Positions 7,776 through 15,725 of a stretch of DNA of 33,645 nt are shown one piece after another. Numbering within the stretch: the stretch's first letter is position 1; every line of letters starts with the position of its first letter. The stretch comes from an uncultured Bacteroidales bacterium (lineage in GTDB: Bacteria > Bacteroidota > Bacteroidia > Bacteroidales > P3). The notes under the pieces were generated by a model. The model did no database searches and was not told the origin of the DNA. It saw nothing but the letters and a program-made list of their open reading frames with translations. The position numbers and the translations under genes were made by a program. The stretch covers positions 1 through 33,645 of the forward strand of contig ONFR01000033.1 in the NCBI GenBank assembly GCA_900317125.1, in the 5' to 3' direction.

Positions 7776-9095
7776 ATGAAAACAATTAATTTGGATATTC
7801 AGCATTTGTCCCACTTTTGTGGTGACACAGACTTGTCGGCCATGAGTGCCGAGGTATTGAAAGCCAGAAAAGTTTTGATGGAAGGCAGTGGCAGAGGGAA
7901 TGATTTCCTTGGTTGGGTGACACTTCCCGAGGATGTGACACCGCAATTGGTTGATGATATTAAAGGCGAAGTGGCTCGCTTGTCGTCGAAGGCTAAGGTT
8001 TTTGTTGTTGTGGGCATTGGTGGCAGTTATCTGGGTGCAAGGGCAGTTATCGAGGCCTTGCAGTCGGAGTTTGCCGCTGTGCAGCGTGATGGAAAGTTTC
8101 CGTTAGTGGTGTATGCAGGCCATACGTTGAGCGAGGATTATTATTGTCAGTTGATGGAGTTGTTGGAGCGTGAGGACTATGCAGTGGCTGTGATTTCCAA
8201 GTCGGGTACCACGACGGAGCCTGCTGTGGCTTTCCGCATCATTAAGGCTCACTTGGAGAAGAAGTACGGCAAGGCCGAGGCAGCTCAGCGCATTGTGGCC
8301 ATCACCGATGCCCATAAGGGTGCATTGCACGATATCGCCGTGCAGGAGGGTTACCATACGTATGTCATCCCTGACAATGTGGGTGGAAGATTCTCGGTAT
8401 TGACGCCGGTAGGTTTGCTGCCTATTGCAATGGCCGGTTATGATATCAACCTGTTGTTACAAGGTGCCCGCGATATGCGCCGTTTATGCGTGGAGAAAGA
8501 TACCTTGGCGGATAATCCGGCGCTGCTGTATGCTGCTGTACGCAATGTGTTGTACCGCAAAGGACGGAAGGTTGAAATACTGGAGAATTTCGTGCCCCAG
8601 TTGAAGTATTTGAGCGAGTGGTGGAAGCAGCTTTATGGCGAGAGCGAGGGCAAAGAAGGCAAGGGTATTCTTCCGCACAGCTTGAGCTTCACGACCGACC
8701 TTCATTCGATGGGTCAGTATGTCCAGGAGGGTGAGCGGTTGATGTTTGAAACGGTGCTGAGTGTGGCGCAACCACGTCATTCGATTGCCATCCCTGACGA
8801 CGAGCAGAATCTGGACGGCATTAATTATTTGTTGGGCAAGTCGCTTACGGAGATTAACCACAATGCCGAGTTAGGCACAATTCTGGCCCATTGCGACGGT
8901 GGTGTTCCCGTATTGAGGATAGAGGTGCCTGAAGTTGATGAGTATTATCTTGGGCAGTTAATCTATTTCTTTGAGTTTGCCTGCGGTGTGAGCGGATATG
9001 TGCTTGGTGTGAATCCTTTCGACCAACCCGGTGTCGAAGCCTATAAAAAGAATATGTTCCGCCTGCTGGGTAAACCCGGCTATGCCGACAAATGA
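7776..9095 (+). CDS. pgi: Glucose-6-phosphate isomerase
   Basis: A 439-residue cytoplasmic enzyme that interconverts glucose-6-phosphate and fructose-6-phosphate. Motifs in order: VVVGIGGSYLGARA (77-90), the phosphate-binding SKSGTTTEPA (141-150), DNVGGRFSVLTPVGLLP (200-216, PGI signature 1), E289 in YGESEGK, H310 in DLHSMGQY, and the second signature ending DQPGVEAYK with K424. The length is that of the short bacterial PGI type. The ATG at 7776 is chosen because it follows the promoter closely; the 12 codons before it lie over the promoter. Confidence 0.96.
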   Translation: MKTINLDIQHLSHFCGDTDLSAMSAEVLKARKVLMEGSGRGNDFLGWVTLPEDVTPQLVDDIKGEVARLSSKAKVFVVVGIGGSYLGARAVIEALQSEFAAVQRDGKFPLVVYAGHTLSEDYYCQLMELLEREDYAVAVISKSGTTTEPAVAFRIIKAHLEKKYGKAEAAQRIVAITDAHKGALHDIAVQEGYHTYVIPDNVGGRFSVLTPVGLLPIAMAGYDINLLLQGARDMRRLCVEKDTLADNPALLYAAVRNVLYRKGRKVEILENFVPQLKYLSEWWKQLYGESEGKEGKGILPHSLSFTTDLHSMGQYVQEGERLMFETVLSVAQPRHSIAIPDDEQNLDGINYLLGKSLTEINHNAELGTILAHCDGGVPVLRIEVPEVDEYYLGQLIYFFEFACGVSGYVLGVNPFDQPGVEAYKKNMFRLLGKPGYADK

Positions 9096-9112
9096 TACGC
9101 TTTAATATATGT

Positions 9113-9150
9113 AATAAGTGCCGGCTCCACAAATGAAGCCGGCACTTATT
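9113..9150. terminator. Bidirectional terminator between pgi and ssb
   Basis: AATAAGTGCCGGCT (9113-9126) pairs perfectly with AGCCGGCACTTATT (9137-9150) around a 10-nt loop. The stem is GC-rich with AT ends, so either strand can terminate. It is 17 nt after pgi and 3 nt after the ssb stop. Confidence 0.9.
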
Positions 9151-9153
9151 GTT

Positions 9154-9600
9154 TCAGAACGGAAGGTCGCCGAGAGGGGCAGTTTCGTTGTTAAGGATGG
9201 TCGACAACGGGTCGGGTTCGTGGTTGCTTGATTCCTCGGGACGGGGGCGGTTGCCCAGGACTGTGAAATTGTCGGCGACCACTTCGGTGATATAACGTTT
9301 GTTGCCGTCTTTGTCCTCCCACGAGCGGGTCTGGAGTTTGCCTTCGACATAGATCTGGGTGCCTTTGCGGAGAATCTTTTCAGCAATCTCTGCGAGGGTC
9401 CGCCAGCACACCACGTTGTGCCATTCGGTTTGTTCGATACGCTCTCCATCGCGGTTGCGGCGATATTCGGTGGTGGCAAGTGGGAATGATGCTTTCTTAA
9501 CCAAATTGGATGCTTCGTCGTTACGGTCTTGGGGGAAGGCTACGACATCAGGGTTCTTTCCCAAATTGCCAATAAGTATAACTTTATTTACGCCTATCAT
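9154..9600 (-). CDS. ssb: Single-stranded DNA-binding protein
   Basis: A 148-residue protein that protects ssDNA in replication, recombination and repair. The OB fold runs from about 3 to 116 (VNKVILIGNLGKNPDV, WHNVVCW, YVEGKLQTRSWEDKDGNKRY). The acidic tail ends GDLPF, the conserved tip that docks partner proteins. It lies downstream of mutY on the same strand but has its own promoter in the gap. Confidence 0.96.
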   Translation of the reverse strand: MIGVNKVILIGNLGKNPDVVAFPQDRNDEASNLVKKASFPLATTEYRRNRDGERIEQTEWHNVVCWRTLAEIAEKILRKGTQIYVEGKLQTRSWEDKDGNKRYITEVVADNFTVLGNRPRPEESSNHEPDPLSTILNNETAPLGDLPF

Positions 9601-9671
9601 GTATTGAATAGTTTAGTTCTTTAGCATTTTCGAGTCTCATATTATGTAGCATTTGCCACATTATGATGGTG

Positions 9672-9679
9672 CAAAGATA
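9672..9679 (-). promoter_or_regulatory. Promoter -7 box of ssb
   Basis: TATCTTTG on the minus strand lies between the mutY stop and the ssb ATG and gives a leader of about 65 nt. No properly spaced TTTG was found. Confidence 0.7.
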
Positions 9680-9713
9680 ATATTTTTTTGTCAAACTGAG
9701 AGAGGAAAAATAT

Positions 9714-10769
9714 TCACATTTCCGACAAGTATCTGTCTATCAAACGCGAAATAGGGAGAGTTTTTATGTCGGTGATGGCAATTGGGAGCATATATTCTGG
9801 TATTTTGCAGGGTTGTCGATTGAATTTTACATGTAGAAACTGGGCTTTGATGGTCCGGTGGGTAAGCTGGTGAGTATATTCGGGACCGCATTGGATGGAG
9901 AGTGGCTTCTCGCCAAACCATTCGATGAGTTTGTCCTCGGCAGTGGCCAGGAGGTGTTGCGAGGCGATGGGCTGGGCGGTCTCGAGTAGAGGGGGCTCGT
10001 AGAGGCCTTGCCAGATGTCGCCAGGTCCGCGCTGATGCATGAGCATGGTTTGTCGCGGCAGATCCCAGCGTGTGTCGAGGTAGTAGAAGTAGCGTGTGGT
10101 TGCCTGTTTGTGAAGGGGTTTTGCTGGGAGTAAAGCAACTTGGCCTTCGTTGCGGGCCACACATTCCCGGTAGAAGATGCAGGATGTGCAGTCGGGTTCA
10201 ATAGGTTTGCAGTAGATGGAGCCGAAGTCCATGATGGCTTGGTTGAACAGGTCGGGACGCTTCTTGTCAATCAGTTTGGCCAAGAGTGTTTCGAACTCGC
10301 GGTAGGCGGCAGTCGTGCCTATGGGGGTGTGGATTCCATATAGGCGGGAGATGAACCGGTAGACATTCCCGTCGATGACGGGGTAGGGGAGCCTGAAGGC
10401 AAATGAGGCGATGGCGGCAGCGGTATAGGGACCGACGCCTTTAAGGGACAGGATGTCTTTGTAGGTGCCCGGGAATATGCCGTCTAAATCGTATGCGATA
10501 TGGCGTGCAGCGGCATGTAGGTTCCGTGCACGGGAGTAGTAGCCGAGTCCTTGCCAGCTTTTCAACACCTGTTCGGTGGTGGCAGCAGCAAGGTGTCGGA
10601 CGGTGGGGTATTCATGTATGAAATGATGATAGTAGTCGAGACCCTGTTCTATCCGCGTCTGCTGAAGGATGATTTCGGACAGCCAGATGCGGTATGGGTC
10701 GTCGGTGTTGCGCCATGGTAGGTCGCGTCCGTTCTCGTGATACCAGTTTATGATTTTTTCAGCAAACAT
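9714..10769 (-). CDS. mutY: A/G-specific adenine glycosylase
   Basis: A 351-residue base-excision repair enzyme that removes adenine opposite 8-oxoguanine. The catalytic residues are E32 in LSEIILQQTRIEQ and D133 in VIDGNVYRF. The helix-hairpin-helix is LKGVGPYTAAAI (109-120). The [4Fe-4S] ligands are C187, C194, C197 and C203 with the standard C-x6-C-x2-C-x5-C spacing. The C-terminal part (about 225-351) fits the NUDIX-like 8-oxoG recognition domain. The length is normal. ssb follows but has its own promoter. Confidence 0.96.
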   Translation of the reverse strand: MFAEKIINWYHENGRDLPWRNTDDPYRIWLSEIILQQTRIEQGLDYYHHFIHEYPTVRHLAAATTEQVLKSWQGLGYYSRARNLHAAARHIAYDLDGIFPGTYKDILSLKGVGPYTAAAIASFAFRLPYPVIDGNVYRFISRLYGIHTPIGTTAAYREFETLLAKLIDKKRPDLFNQAIMDFGSIYCKPIEPDCTSCIFYRECVARNEGQVALLPAKPLHKQATTRYFYYLDTRWDLPRQTMLMHQRGPGDIWQGLYEPPLLETAQPIASQHLLATAEDKLIEWFGEKPLSIQCGPEYTHQLTHRTIKAQFLHVKFNRQPCKIPEYMLPIAITDIKTLPISRLIDRYLSEM

Positions 10770-11055
10770 TGGAGGGCCAAATTTTCATTTTTCAGGGTCG
10801 TTTTTGTGAGTTTTGAACAGGTTATTCAGCCATAACTACTTGAAAAAGCTGTGTTAAATCTTTGTTTTTGATTTTTTGTAATACAATGTAATACAGTGGT
10901 GTGTATTTTACGATATGTTAAATAATTCTTTTTGCTCTGTTTTGGGACTCCAATTTTTTTGTCAATTCAAAAAAAAGTCCGACTTTTGCACCCGCTTTTC
11001 CAAGATAGAAAGCATGTGTAAGTAACGAAAAAAATTAAATAAAAGTATATAGAAT
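10770..11055. promoter_or_regulatory. Divergent mutY/rpmB intergenic region with rpmB promoter
   Basis: An AT-rich region with no gene. The plus-strand promoter is TTTG at 10958-10961, 19 nt, then GACTTTTG at 10981-10988, one mismatch from TAnnTTTG with ideal spacing. It would give rpmB a leader of about 60 nt. I found no exact -7 box for mutY. Confidence 0.7.
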
Positions 11056-11295
11056 ATGTCAAAGATTTGTGAAATTACCGGCAAAAAAGTGATTCGTGGC
11101 AACAATGTGTCACACTCGCGCATCCATACTAAGCGCACCTTTTCCCCCAACCTGCAGACCAAAAAGTTCTACATTCCCGAAGAGGATATGTGGATTACCT
11201 TGAAGGTCAGTGCAAAGGGTATGCGTATCATCAATAAGAAAGGCATCCTTGCCGCTCTTAACGATGCAGCTGCTCAAGGTCACCTGCAGTTCTAA
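11056..11295 (+). CDS. rpmB: 50S ribosomal protein L28
   Basis: A 79-residue basic protein of the large ribosomal subunit. It begins MSKICEITGKKVIRGNNVSH and has the HTKRTFSPNLQTKKFY and LKVSAKGMRIINKKGIL segments characteristic of bL28. Usual length. In many Bacteroidales rpmB is followed by rpmG; here rpsU follows 66 nt later instead. Confidence 0.97.
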   Translation: MSKICEITGKKVIRGNNVSHSRIHTKRTFSPNLQTKKFYIPEEDMWITLKVSAKGMRIINKKGILAALNDAAAQGHLQF

Positions 11296-11361
11296 GTCGT
11301 AGACAATGAGAGTCTAAATAAACATTTTTTATCAATCCCTAACAAGAAAGAGGTATCAACA

Positions 11362-11559
11362 ATGATTGTAGTTCCTATTAAAGAAGGTGAAAACATCGAA
11401 AAAGCCCTGAAGAAATTAAAGAGAAAATTCGAAAAAACCGGTGTCGTGAAAGAACTTCGCGAGCGCCAGAAATTTACGAAACCTTCCGTAATCAACCGGG
11501 AACGCAGACAGAAGGCCATCTACGTTCAGCATCTGCGTCAGCAGGAGCTCGACAAGTAG
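11362..11559 (+). CDS. rpsU: 30S ribosomal protein S21
   Basis: A 65-residue basic helical protein of the small subunit. It begins MIVVPIKEGENIEKALKKLK and carries the ELRERQKFTKPS segment followed by an Arg-rich stretch typical of bS21. It probably shares the rpmB promoter and is followed by an intrinsic terminator. Confidence 0.97.
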   Translation: MIVVPIKEGENIEKALKKLKRKFEKTGVVKELRERQKFTKPSVINRERRQKAIYVQHLRQQELDK

Positions 11560-11584
11560 TGGAGTCTGCATGAATCAGTCTAAG

Positions 11585-11614
11585 GGCAGGCCTGTTGAGG
11601 GCTTGCCTTTTTTT
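11585..11614 (+). terminator. Intrinsic terminator after rpsU
   Basis: GGCAGGCCT (11585-11593) pairs with GGGCTTGCC (11599-11607) with two G-U pairs and a 5-nt loop, followed by seven T residues. A textbook intrinsic terminator 25 nt past rpsU. Confidence 0.9.
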
Positions 11615-11678
11615 ATGATTTGAGGTGGTAGGCCTTGCCGGAAAGGCAATATTAATCCATCTTGTCCGTTATCACACC

Positions 11679-13052
11679 ATGATAAAAGATAAAATCAAAG
11701 AGGTCCCCGGACTGTTGTTTGTGACCGACAGCATGGAGTTCATGTCGTCGGCGGGACGTCGCCGTATGTTTGAGCAGCCTTGGATGAAAGAGGTTGAGGA
11801 GCTTCACCGAGAGCAGAAACATGTCGAAGCGATCAGGGCAGCCATGACTAATCCCGACAATGCCAAGGCCGTAAATGTGTTGCGGCACCAACTTATGCAG
11901 TTGCACGATATCCGGACTACCCTCCACAGTCTTCATACACATGTGTTGCTCGACGAGGTTGAGCTGTTCGAGTTGAAAAACCTTGCCTATCTGTGCAACA
12001 TCAGCAGGACTGCTCTTTCCGACATGGCGTTGGGACATTTGTTCACTCTCCCCGACATTCGGCCGGTGTTTTCCATCTTGGACCCCGATGCCACGGGAGT
12101 CCCTAATTTCTATATCTACGACTCTTACGATGCACGTCTTGCCCCTATCCGTCAGCAGATGAAGGTGGCGGACGACGGGCGGATGGCTGAACTCCTTGCT
12201 GAGCAGAATACCGTCCAGCAACAGGTGATAGAGATGTTGTGCGACAGACTGTGGCCTTATTCCGAAGCACTGGATGCGGCGTTGGAGGGAATGGCATATA
12301 TCGATTTCACCATGGCAAAGGCAGTTTTGGCGCAATCGTGGAATCTCGTCATGCCTGATATGTCGGGCGAAGGCCATTATTTCAAAGCGCTCTTCAACCC
12401 GAGACTGAAGCAGCACAACGAAAAGGTAGGCCTACGTTACCAGCCGGTGGATGTAGATCTTTCCCAAGGTGTAACGTTCATCACTGGAGCCAACATGGCT
12501 GGCAAGACGGTGTTGCTGAAAAGTGTGGGTTTGGCTCAGATGATGTATCAGTTTGGATTCCCACTGCCTGCAGGCAGCTGCTGTCTCCAGCCTGTCGACG
12601 ATGTGGTGTTCTGTATCGGCGACGAGCAGAACGAGATGAACGGCCTGAGTAGCTTTGCCTCCGAGATAACAAGAATCAGCGAAGTGCTCTACCGCAGTCA
12701 ACAGGAGCGACTTCTCGTTCTGATAGACGAGCCTGCACGTACGACCAATCCCGTCGAGGGGAAGGCCTTGGTGCAAGCCCTCGCCACCATTATGGATTCG
12801 AGAGATTCCGTCACCCTCGTCACTACCCACTACAGTCAGTTGGGGCTTGCCTGCCGTAGGTTGCGGGTGAAGGGATTTGTTGAGGAGCTGGTCGACACAC
12901 CGCTCACAGCGGAGAATATCAACCGCTTCATTGATTATTCGTTGGTGGAAGATGATAGCGACGAAGTTCCCCACGAGGCGCTCCGTATTGCCGAGATGCT
13001 GTCATGCCATCCCGACCTTGTCTCCTCCGCGCGACAATTCCTTAATCATTAG
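11679..13052 (+). CDS. MutS-like ATPase (stand-alone domain III/V protein, KamC-like?)
   Basis: A 457-residue protein with a MutS-type clamp/lever region (about 30-240) and an ABC-type ATPase domain. Walker A is TGANMAGKT (269-277), the signature-like segment NGLSSFASEITRI is at 321-333, Walker B LLVLIDE at 345-351, and the H-loop TTHYSQL at 382-388. It lacks the MutS mismatch-binding and connector domains, and the length fits no MutS1 or MutS2. Similar proteins are known beside lysine/ornithine aminomutases as putative reactivases (KamC type), but no aminomutase gene is in the window, so the role stays open. The ATG at 11679 is preferred to an upstream GTG. The stop codon lies inside a dispersed repeat. 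Confidence 0.75.
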   Translation: MIKDKIKEVPGLLFVTDSMEFMSSAGRRRMFEQPWMKEVEELHREQKHVEAIRAAMTNPDNAKAVNVLRHQLMQLHDIRTTLHSLHTHVLLDEVELFELKNLAYLCNISRTALSDMALGHLFTLPDIRPVFSILDPDATGVPNFYIYDSYDARLAPIRQQMKVADDGRMAELLAEQNTVQQQVIEMLCDRLWPYSEALDAALEGMAYIDFTMAKAVLAQSWNLVMPDMSGEGHYFKALFNPRLKQHNEKVGLRYQPVDVDLSQGVTFITGANMAGKTVLLKSVGLAQMMYQFGFPLPAGSCCLQPVDDVVFCIGDEQNEMNGLSSFASEITRISEVLYRSQQERLLVLIDEPARTTNPVEGKALVQALATIMDSRDSVTLVTTHYSQLGLACRRLRVKGFVEELVDTPLTAENINRFIDYSLVEDDSDEVPHEALRIAEMLSCHPDLVSSARQFLNH

Positions 13053-13063
13053 CCCAAATCGGT
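13047..13063 (+). repeat. Dispersed CCCAAATCGGT repeat overlapping a stop codon
   Basis: CATTAGCCCAAATCGGT supplies the last His codon and TAG stop of the MutS-like gene. Related words are at 415-433 (minus, overlapping the rnc stop) and 21219-21237 (plus, downstream of tnaA). Confidence 0.55.
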
Positions 13064-13185
13064 TCGTGGGTTCCCCTCGTTTTTGACGGGTTTTATGCAA
13101 TACTTCTTTTTCTATAGAAATGTATAAAGCTAAGGGGCTGCGAATGGCGGTAAAGCCTTCTTTTGTCCCGAAAACTAGAAACCTA

Positions 13186-13227
13186 CTAAAAGAAACGGCG
13201 CCTTATGCAAGGCGCCGTTTCTTTTAG
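13186..13227. terminator. Bidirectional terminator
   Basis: CTAAAAGAAACGGCGCCTT (13186-13204) pairs perfectly with 13209-13227 around a 4-nt loop. It has a GC core with A/T-rich flanks on both sides. It separates the MutS-like gene from the converging surface operon. Confidence 0.9.
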
Positions 13228-13245
13228 ATATGTTTGACAGGATAA

Positions 13246-15183
13246 TCAATAGTCTCTGACCAGACGCACAGAGCAGCCGGTGGAGTAGGTGACGGTGTTC
13301 TGCATGGTGTTGTCGTTGGGGGAGATATGGAACGAATAGCCAGTGGTTCCGTTGACATGGCTGGCTGTCCAGTAGTTGCCGATGATGCCGATGTTGGTCG
13401 TGGAGCTGCTGGTGCGTTCACCTGCTGCAGGCAGGAACACAGCACCCGCGGCCTCCATGATAGCCCAGGTGGCGGCGTTGTAGACATTGGTGGTGTAGCT
13501 GCTGTTGGTATTGACGAAAGTGATGCCGGCAGGGCAGGTCCAGTCGTCGGGCAGCAGGATATAGCCGGGGGTGCTCTCCACGGTGGCCATACCCTTCAGG
13601 TCATTGGCATTGGGGCGCTGGGTCAGCAGGTAGGTCCATTCGCTGTAGGTAAGCGTACGCCACATGGCCATCTGGTTGCCGCCGTTGATAATGGGGTTGT
13701 AGTAGCCCCAGTCGGCGTTGGCATAAAAGTCAACCAGGTCGTTGCCGTCGGTAGCCTCGGTATATTCGGTGTTGTTGGTAGTGGTCTCGTAGGGCATGAA
13801 ACGGCCTGCGCCGCCATCCCATCCGCTCGTGCCATAGCCGAACAGGTCGACCCACGAGGAGCAGTAAGCCTGCATGAAGACGTTGTTATTGTCGCTACCG
13901 GCAATGTCGTACTGGTTAACGGCAAAGCGCCAGGTCTTGATACGGGGTCGGTATTGCAGATTGCCCTGCGAGAAGTTGATTCGCTTGTCGGCGCTCACAC
14001 TGAAGATGCCGGGCAGGGCACCCTTCACTCTGGGGTGTTCGAGCATATAGATGCGGTTGTTCACGCTGTCGATGATCTGCTCATACATGTTGGTGATACT
14101 GTCGATGCGGTCGTTGAGGGCAGCCACCTCGGCAGCCAGGATGGAGTCGACATAAGCCTTGTTCACAGCATCCAGGGGGTCGGTGGGATAGCTGAGATTC
14201 TTAATCTGGCCATAGGCGTTGTTGTTGATGTTTAGTACATCGGCCAAGCCCTGCGTCTCCTCATTTTGGGGCAGGATGACATAGTTGCTGTCGTTCAGGA
14301 AAAGGGTGTCGCCGCTGACGTAGAAGTGCAGGTCGTTGATAAACTGGCTCAGATGGGTGGGGCGGTTCAGCACACTGTCCCATTCAATGGTGCCGTTCCA
14401 GTTGCCGGAGTTAAGGATGACATAGGTGTTGTCGTTCAGGAAAAGGGTGTCGCCACTCACATATACATCGCCTGCTGTGACAAAATCCAGGTCGTTGATG
14501 AACTCGCTGAGATAGGTGGGGTGATGGAGCACGCTGTCCCATTCAATGGTGGTTATGCCGGCCCCCCCGCCGTTGTGGGGCAGAATGACGTAGGTGTTGT
14601 TGTTCAGGAAAAGGGTGTCGCCGTGCAGCGAAAGCTCCAGGTCGTCCTCGGTGAGGAAATCCAGGTCGTTGATAAACTGGCTCAAGCGTGTGGGGGCATT
14701 GCGCAGACTGTCGTACAGGAAACCCCATTCGCGGAAGAGGGGGTCACGTTCGTCGTAGACGAAGTCCTCGCCAAAGTGGTCGGCCACGGCAGCGTGGGTG
14801 GCGTAGTGGGCATAGGGCACAGCCAGAATTTTCTGTGTGGTGGCCAAGGTGTAATTGTTACCGCCGTAGGGGTCGATTTCGCTGACAATGAAGTAAGGCC
14901 CCTGAGCCCAGTCGATGTTGGCGAATTGGTCGGAGTTCTCGCCAACCACCAGTGTGAAAAGACCGTTGCCGTTGGTGGTGACGTTTTCAGCCTGTTGGTA
15001 TACCTGAGGACCGTTGGCAGCGCCTTGTACGATGGCAATGCGAACGCTCACGGTGCGGTTGGCCATCAGTTGGCCTGCAGCGTTTCTCACAACTGCCTGA
15101 TAGTTGAATCCTTTGGGTGTTTGGGCGAACACAGCGCCGGCAAACAGGATAAGGGTTAAAATAGAGAGAAATACTTTTTTCAT
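13246..15183 (-). CDS. Secreted repeat-bearing surface protein with FISUMP-like C-terminus
   Basis: A 645-residue exported protein. Signal peptide 1-20 (AVFAQ). Residues 23-130 form the FNYQAVVRNAAG domain common at the start of Bacteroidota surface proteins. Three degenerate repeats follow (about 164-201, 222-257 and 275-304), each with LSQFINDLDF then GDTLFLNDNTYVIL. Residues 337-382 form a coiled coil, and 388-645 a domain ending CSVRLVRDY that resembles FISUMP/Fib_succ_major modules. No type IX sorting domain is seen on it, but the gene 2 nt upstream has one. Probably a fibre or adhesin-like surface protein; the function is unproven. Confidence 0.75.
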   Translation of the reverse strand: MKKVFLSILTLILFAGAVFAQTPKGFNYQAVVRNAAGQLMANRTVSVRIAIVQGAANGPQVYQQAENVTTNGNGLFTLVVGENSDQFANIDWAQGPYFIVSEIDPYGGNNYTLATTQKILAVPYAHYATHAAVADHFGEDFVYDERDPLFREWGFLYDSLRNAPTRLSQFINDLDFLTEDDLELSLHGDTLFLNNNTYVILPHNGGGAGITTIEWDSVLHHPTYLSEFINDLDFVTAGDVYVSGDTLFLNDNTYVILNSGNWNGTIEWDSVLNRPTHLSQFINDLHFYVSGDTLFLNDSNYVILPQNEETQGLADVLNINNNAYGQIKNLSYPTDPLDAVNKAYVDSILAAEVAALNDRIDSITNMYEQIIDSVNNRIYMLEHPRVKGALPGIFSVSADKRINFSQGNLQYRPRIKTWRFAVNQYDIAGSDNNNVFMQAYCSSWVDLFGYGTSGWDGGAGRFMPYETTTNNTEYTEATDGNDLVDFYANADWGYYNPIINGGNQMAMWRTLTYSEWTYLLTQRPNANDLKGMATVESTPGYILLPDDWTCPAGITFVNTNSSYTTNVYNAATWAIMEAAGAVFLPAAGERTSSSTTNIGIIGNYWTASHVNGTTGYSFHISPNDNTMQNTVTYSTGCSVRLVRDY

Positions 15184-15185
15184 GA

Positions 15186-15704
15186 TTATTTAGCCTTTAT
15201 TATTTTATAAACATTCATTTTTGTTTTGTCGGGTGTGGCCACCTGCAACATATAGTTTCCGGCGCCGTACTGCTCCATGGCTATCTGGTGCTGACCACCT
15301 TTATAGGTGCCTTGTTGCAGCACTTGGCCGTTGGTGCCGTAGAGGGTGAACATCAGTTGTCCGGCAGTCTCGTCGCACTCCAGCACCACGTTGTCGGCGG
15401 TGGGGTTGGGATAAACCGACATCCGGGCAGCAATTTCGCCGATGCCTTGCTGTGCACGGTCCCTCTCGGTGAAGGGCTGCTGCACACCTTCAGTAAAGGA
15501 CTCGGTGACATCGACCACCGTGATGGCGCGTGCCGTGGCTGTTTTCACCGCCACCTCGCCACCGCTGAAGCTCACGCTCCCGGTGCTCCCGGTCATGTCG
15601 CCGCCAAAACAGGTGATGGCATGCTGGGCGTGCAGGCTGCCTGCGCCTCCCAATAGTAGTGCCAGCACCGCTATGCTTGCTGTTTTCTTGATGGTTTTGA
15701 ACAT
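15186..15704 (-). CDS. Type IX secretion system C-terminal sorting domain protein
   Basis: A 172-residue exported protein: signal peptide to about residue 26 (LHAQ), a short region of some 60 residues with Gly/Ser, then a type A T9SS sorting domain (about 95-172) starting MSVYPNPTADNVVLE and ending NVYKIIKAK. Such domains direct cargo across the outer membrane and are cleaved. The cargo part is very short, which is unusual. It lies 2 nt upstream of the repeat-bearing surface gene and 21 nt after the beta-barrel gene, so the three are surely cotranscribed. Confidence 0.85.
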   Translation of the reverse strand: MFKTIKKTASIAVLALLLGGAGSLHAQHAITCFGGDMTGSTGSVSFSGGEVAVKTATARAITVVDVTESFTEGVQQPFTERDRAQQGIGEIAARMSVYPNPTADNVVLECDETAGQLMFTLYGTNGQVLQQGTYKGGQHQIAMEQYGAGNYMLQVATPDKTKMNVYKIIKAK

Positions 15705-15725
15705 GGTTCGTATTGTTTTTGTTTA

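Noticed and set aside
13327..15159. Two long plus-strand frames opposite the repeat surface protein
   Set aside because: Both are Val/Gly/Asp-rich shadows without motifs; the minus-strand gene has a signal peptide and known domains.
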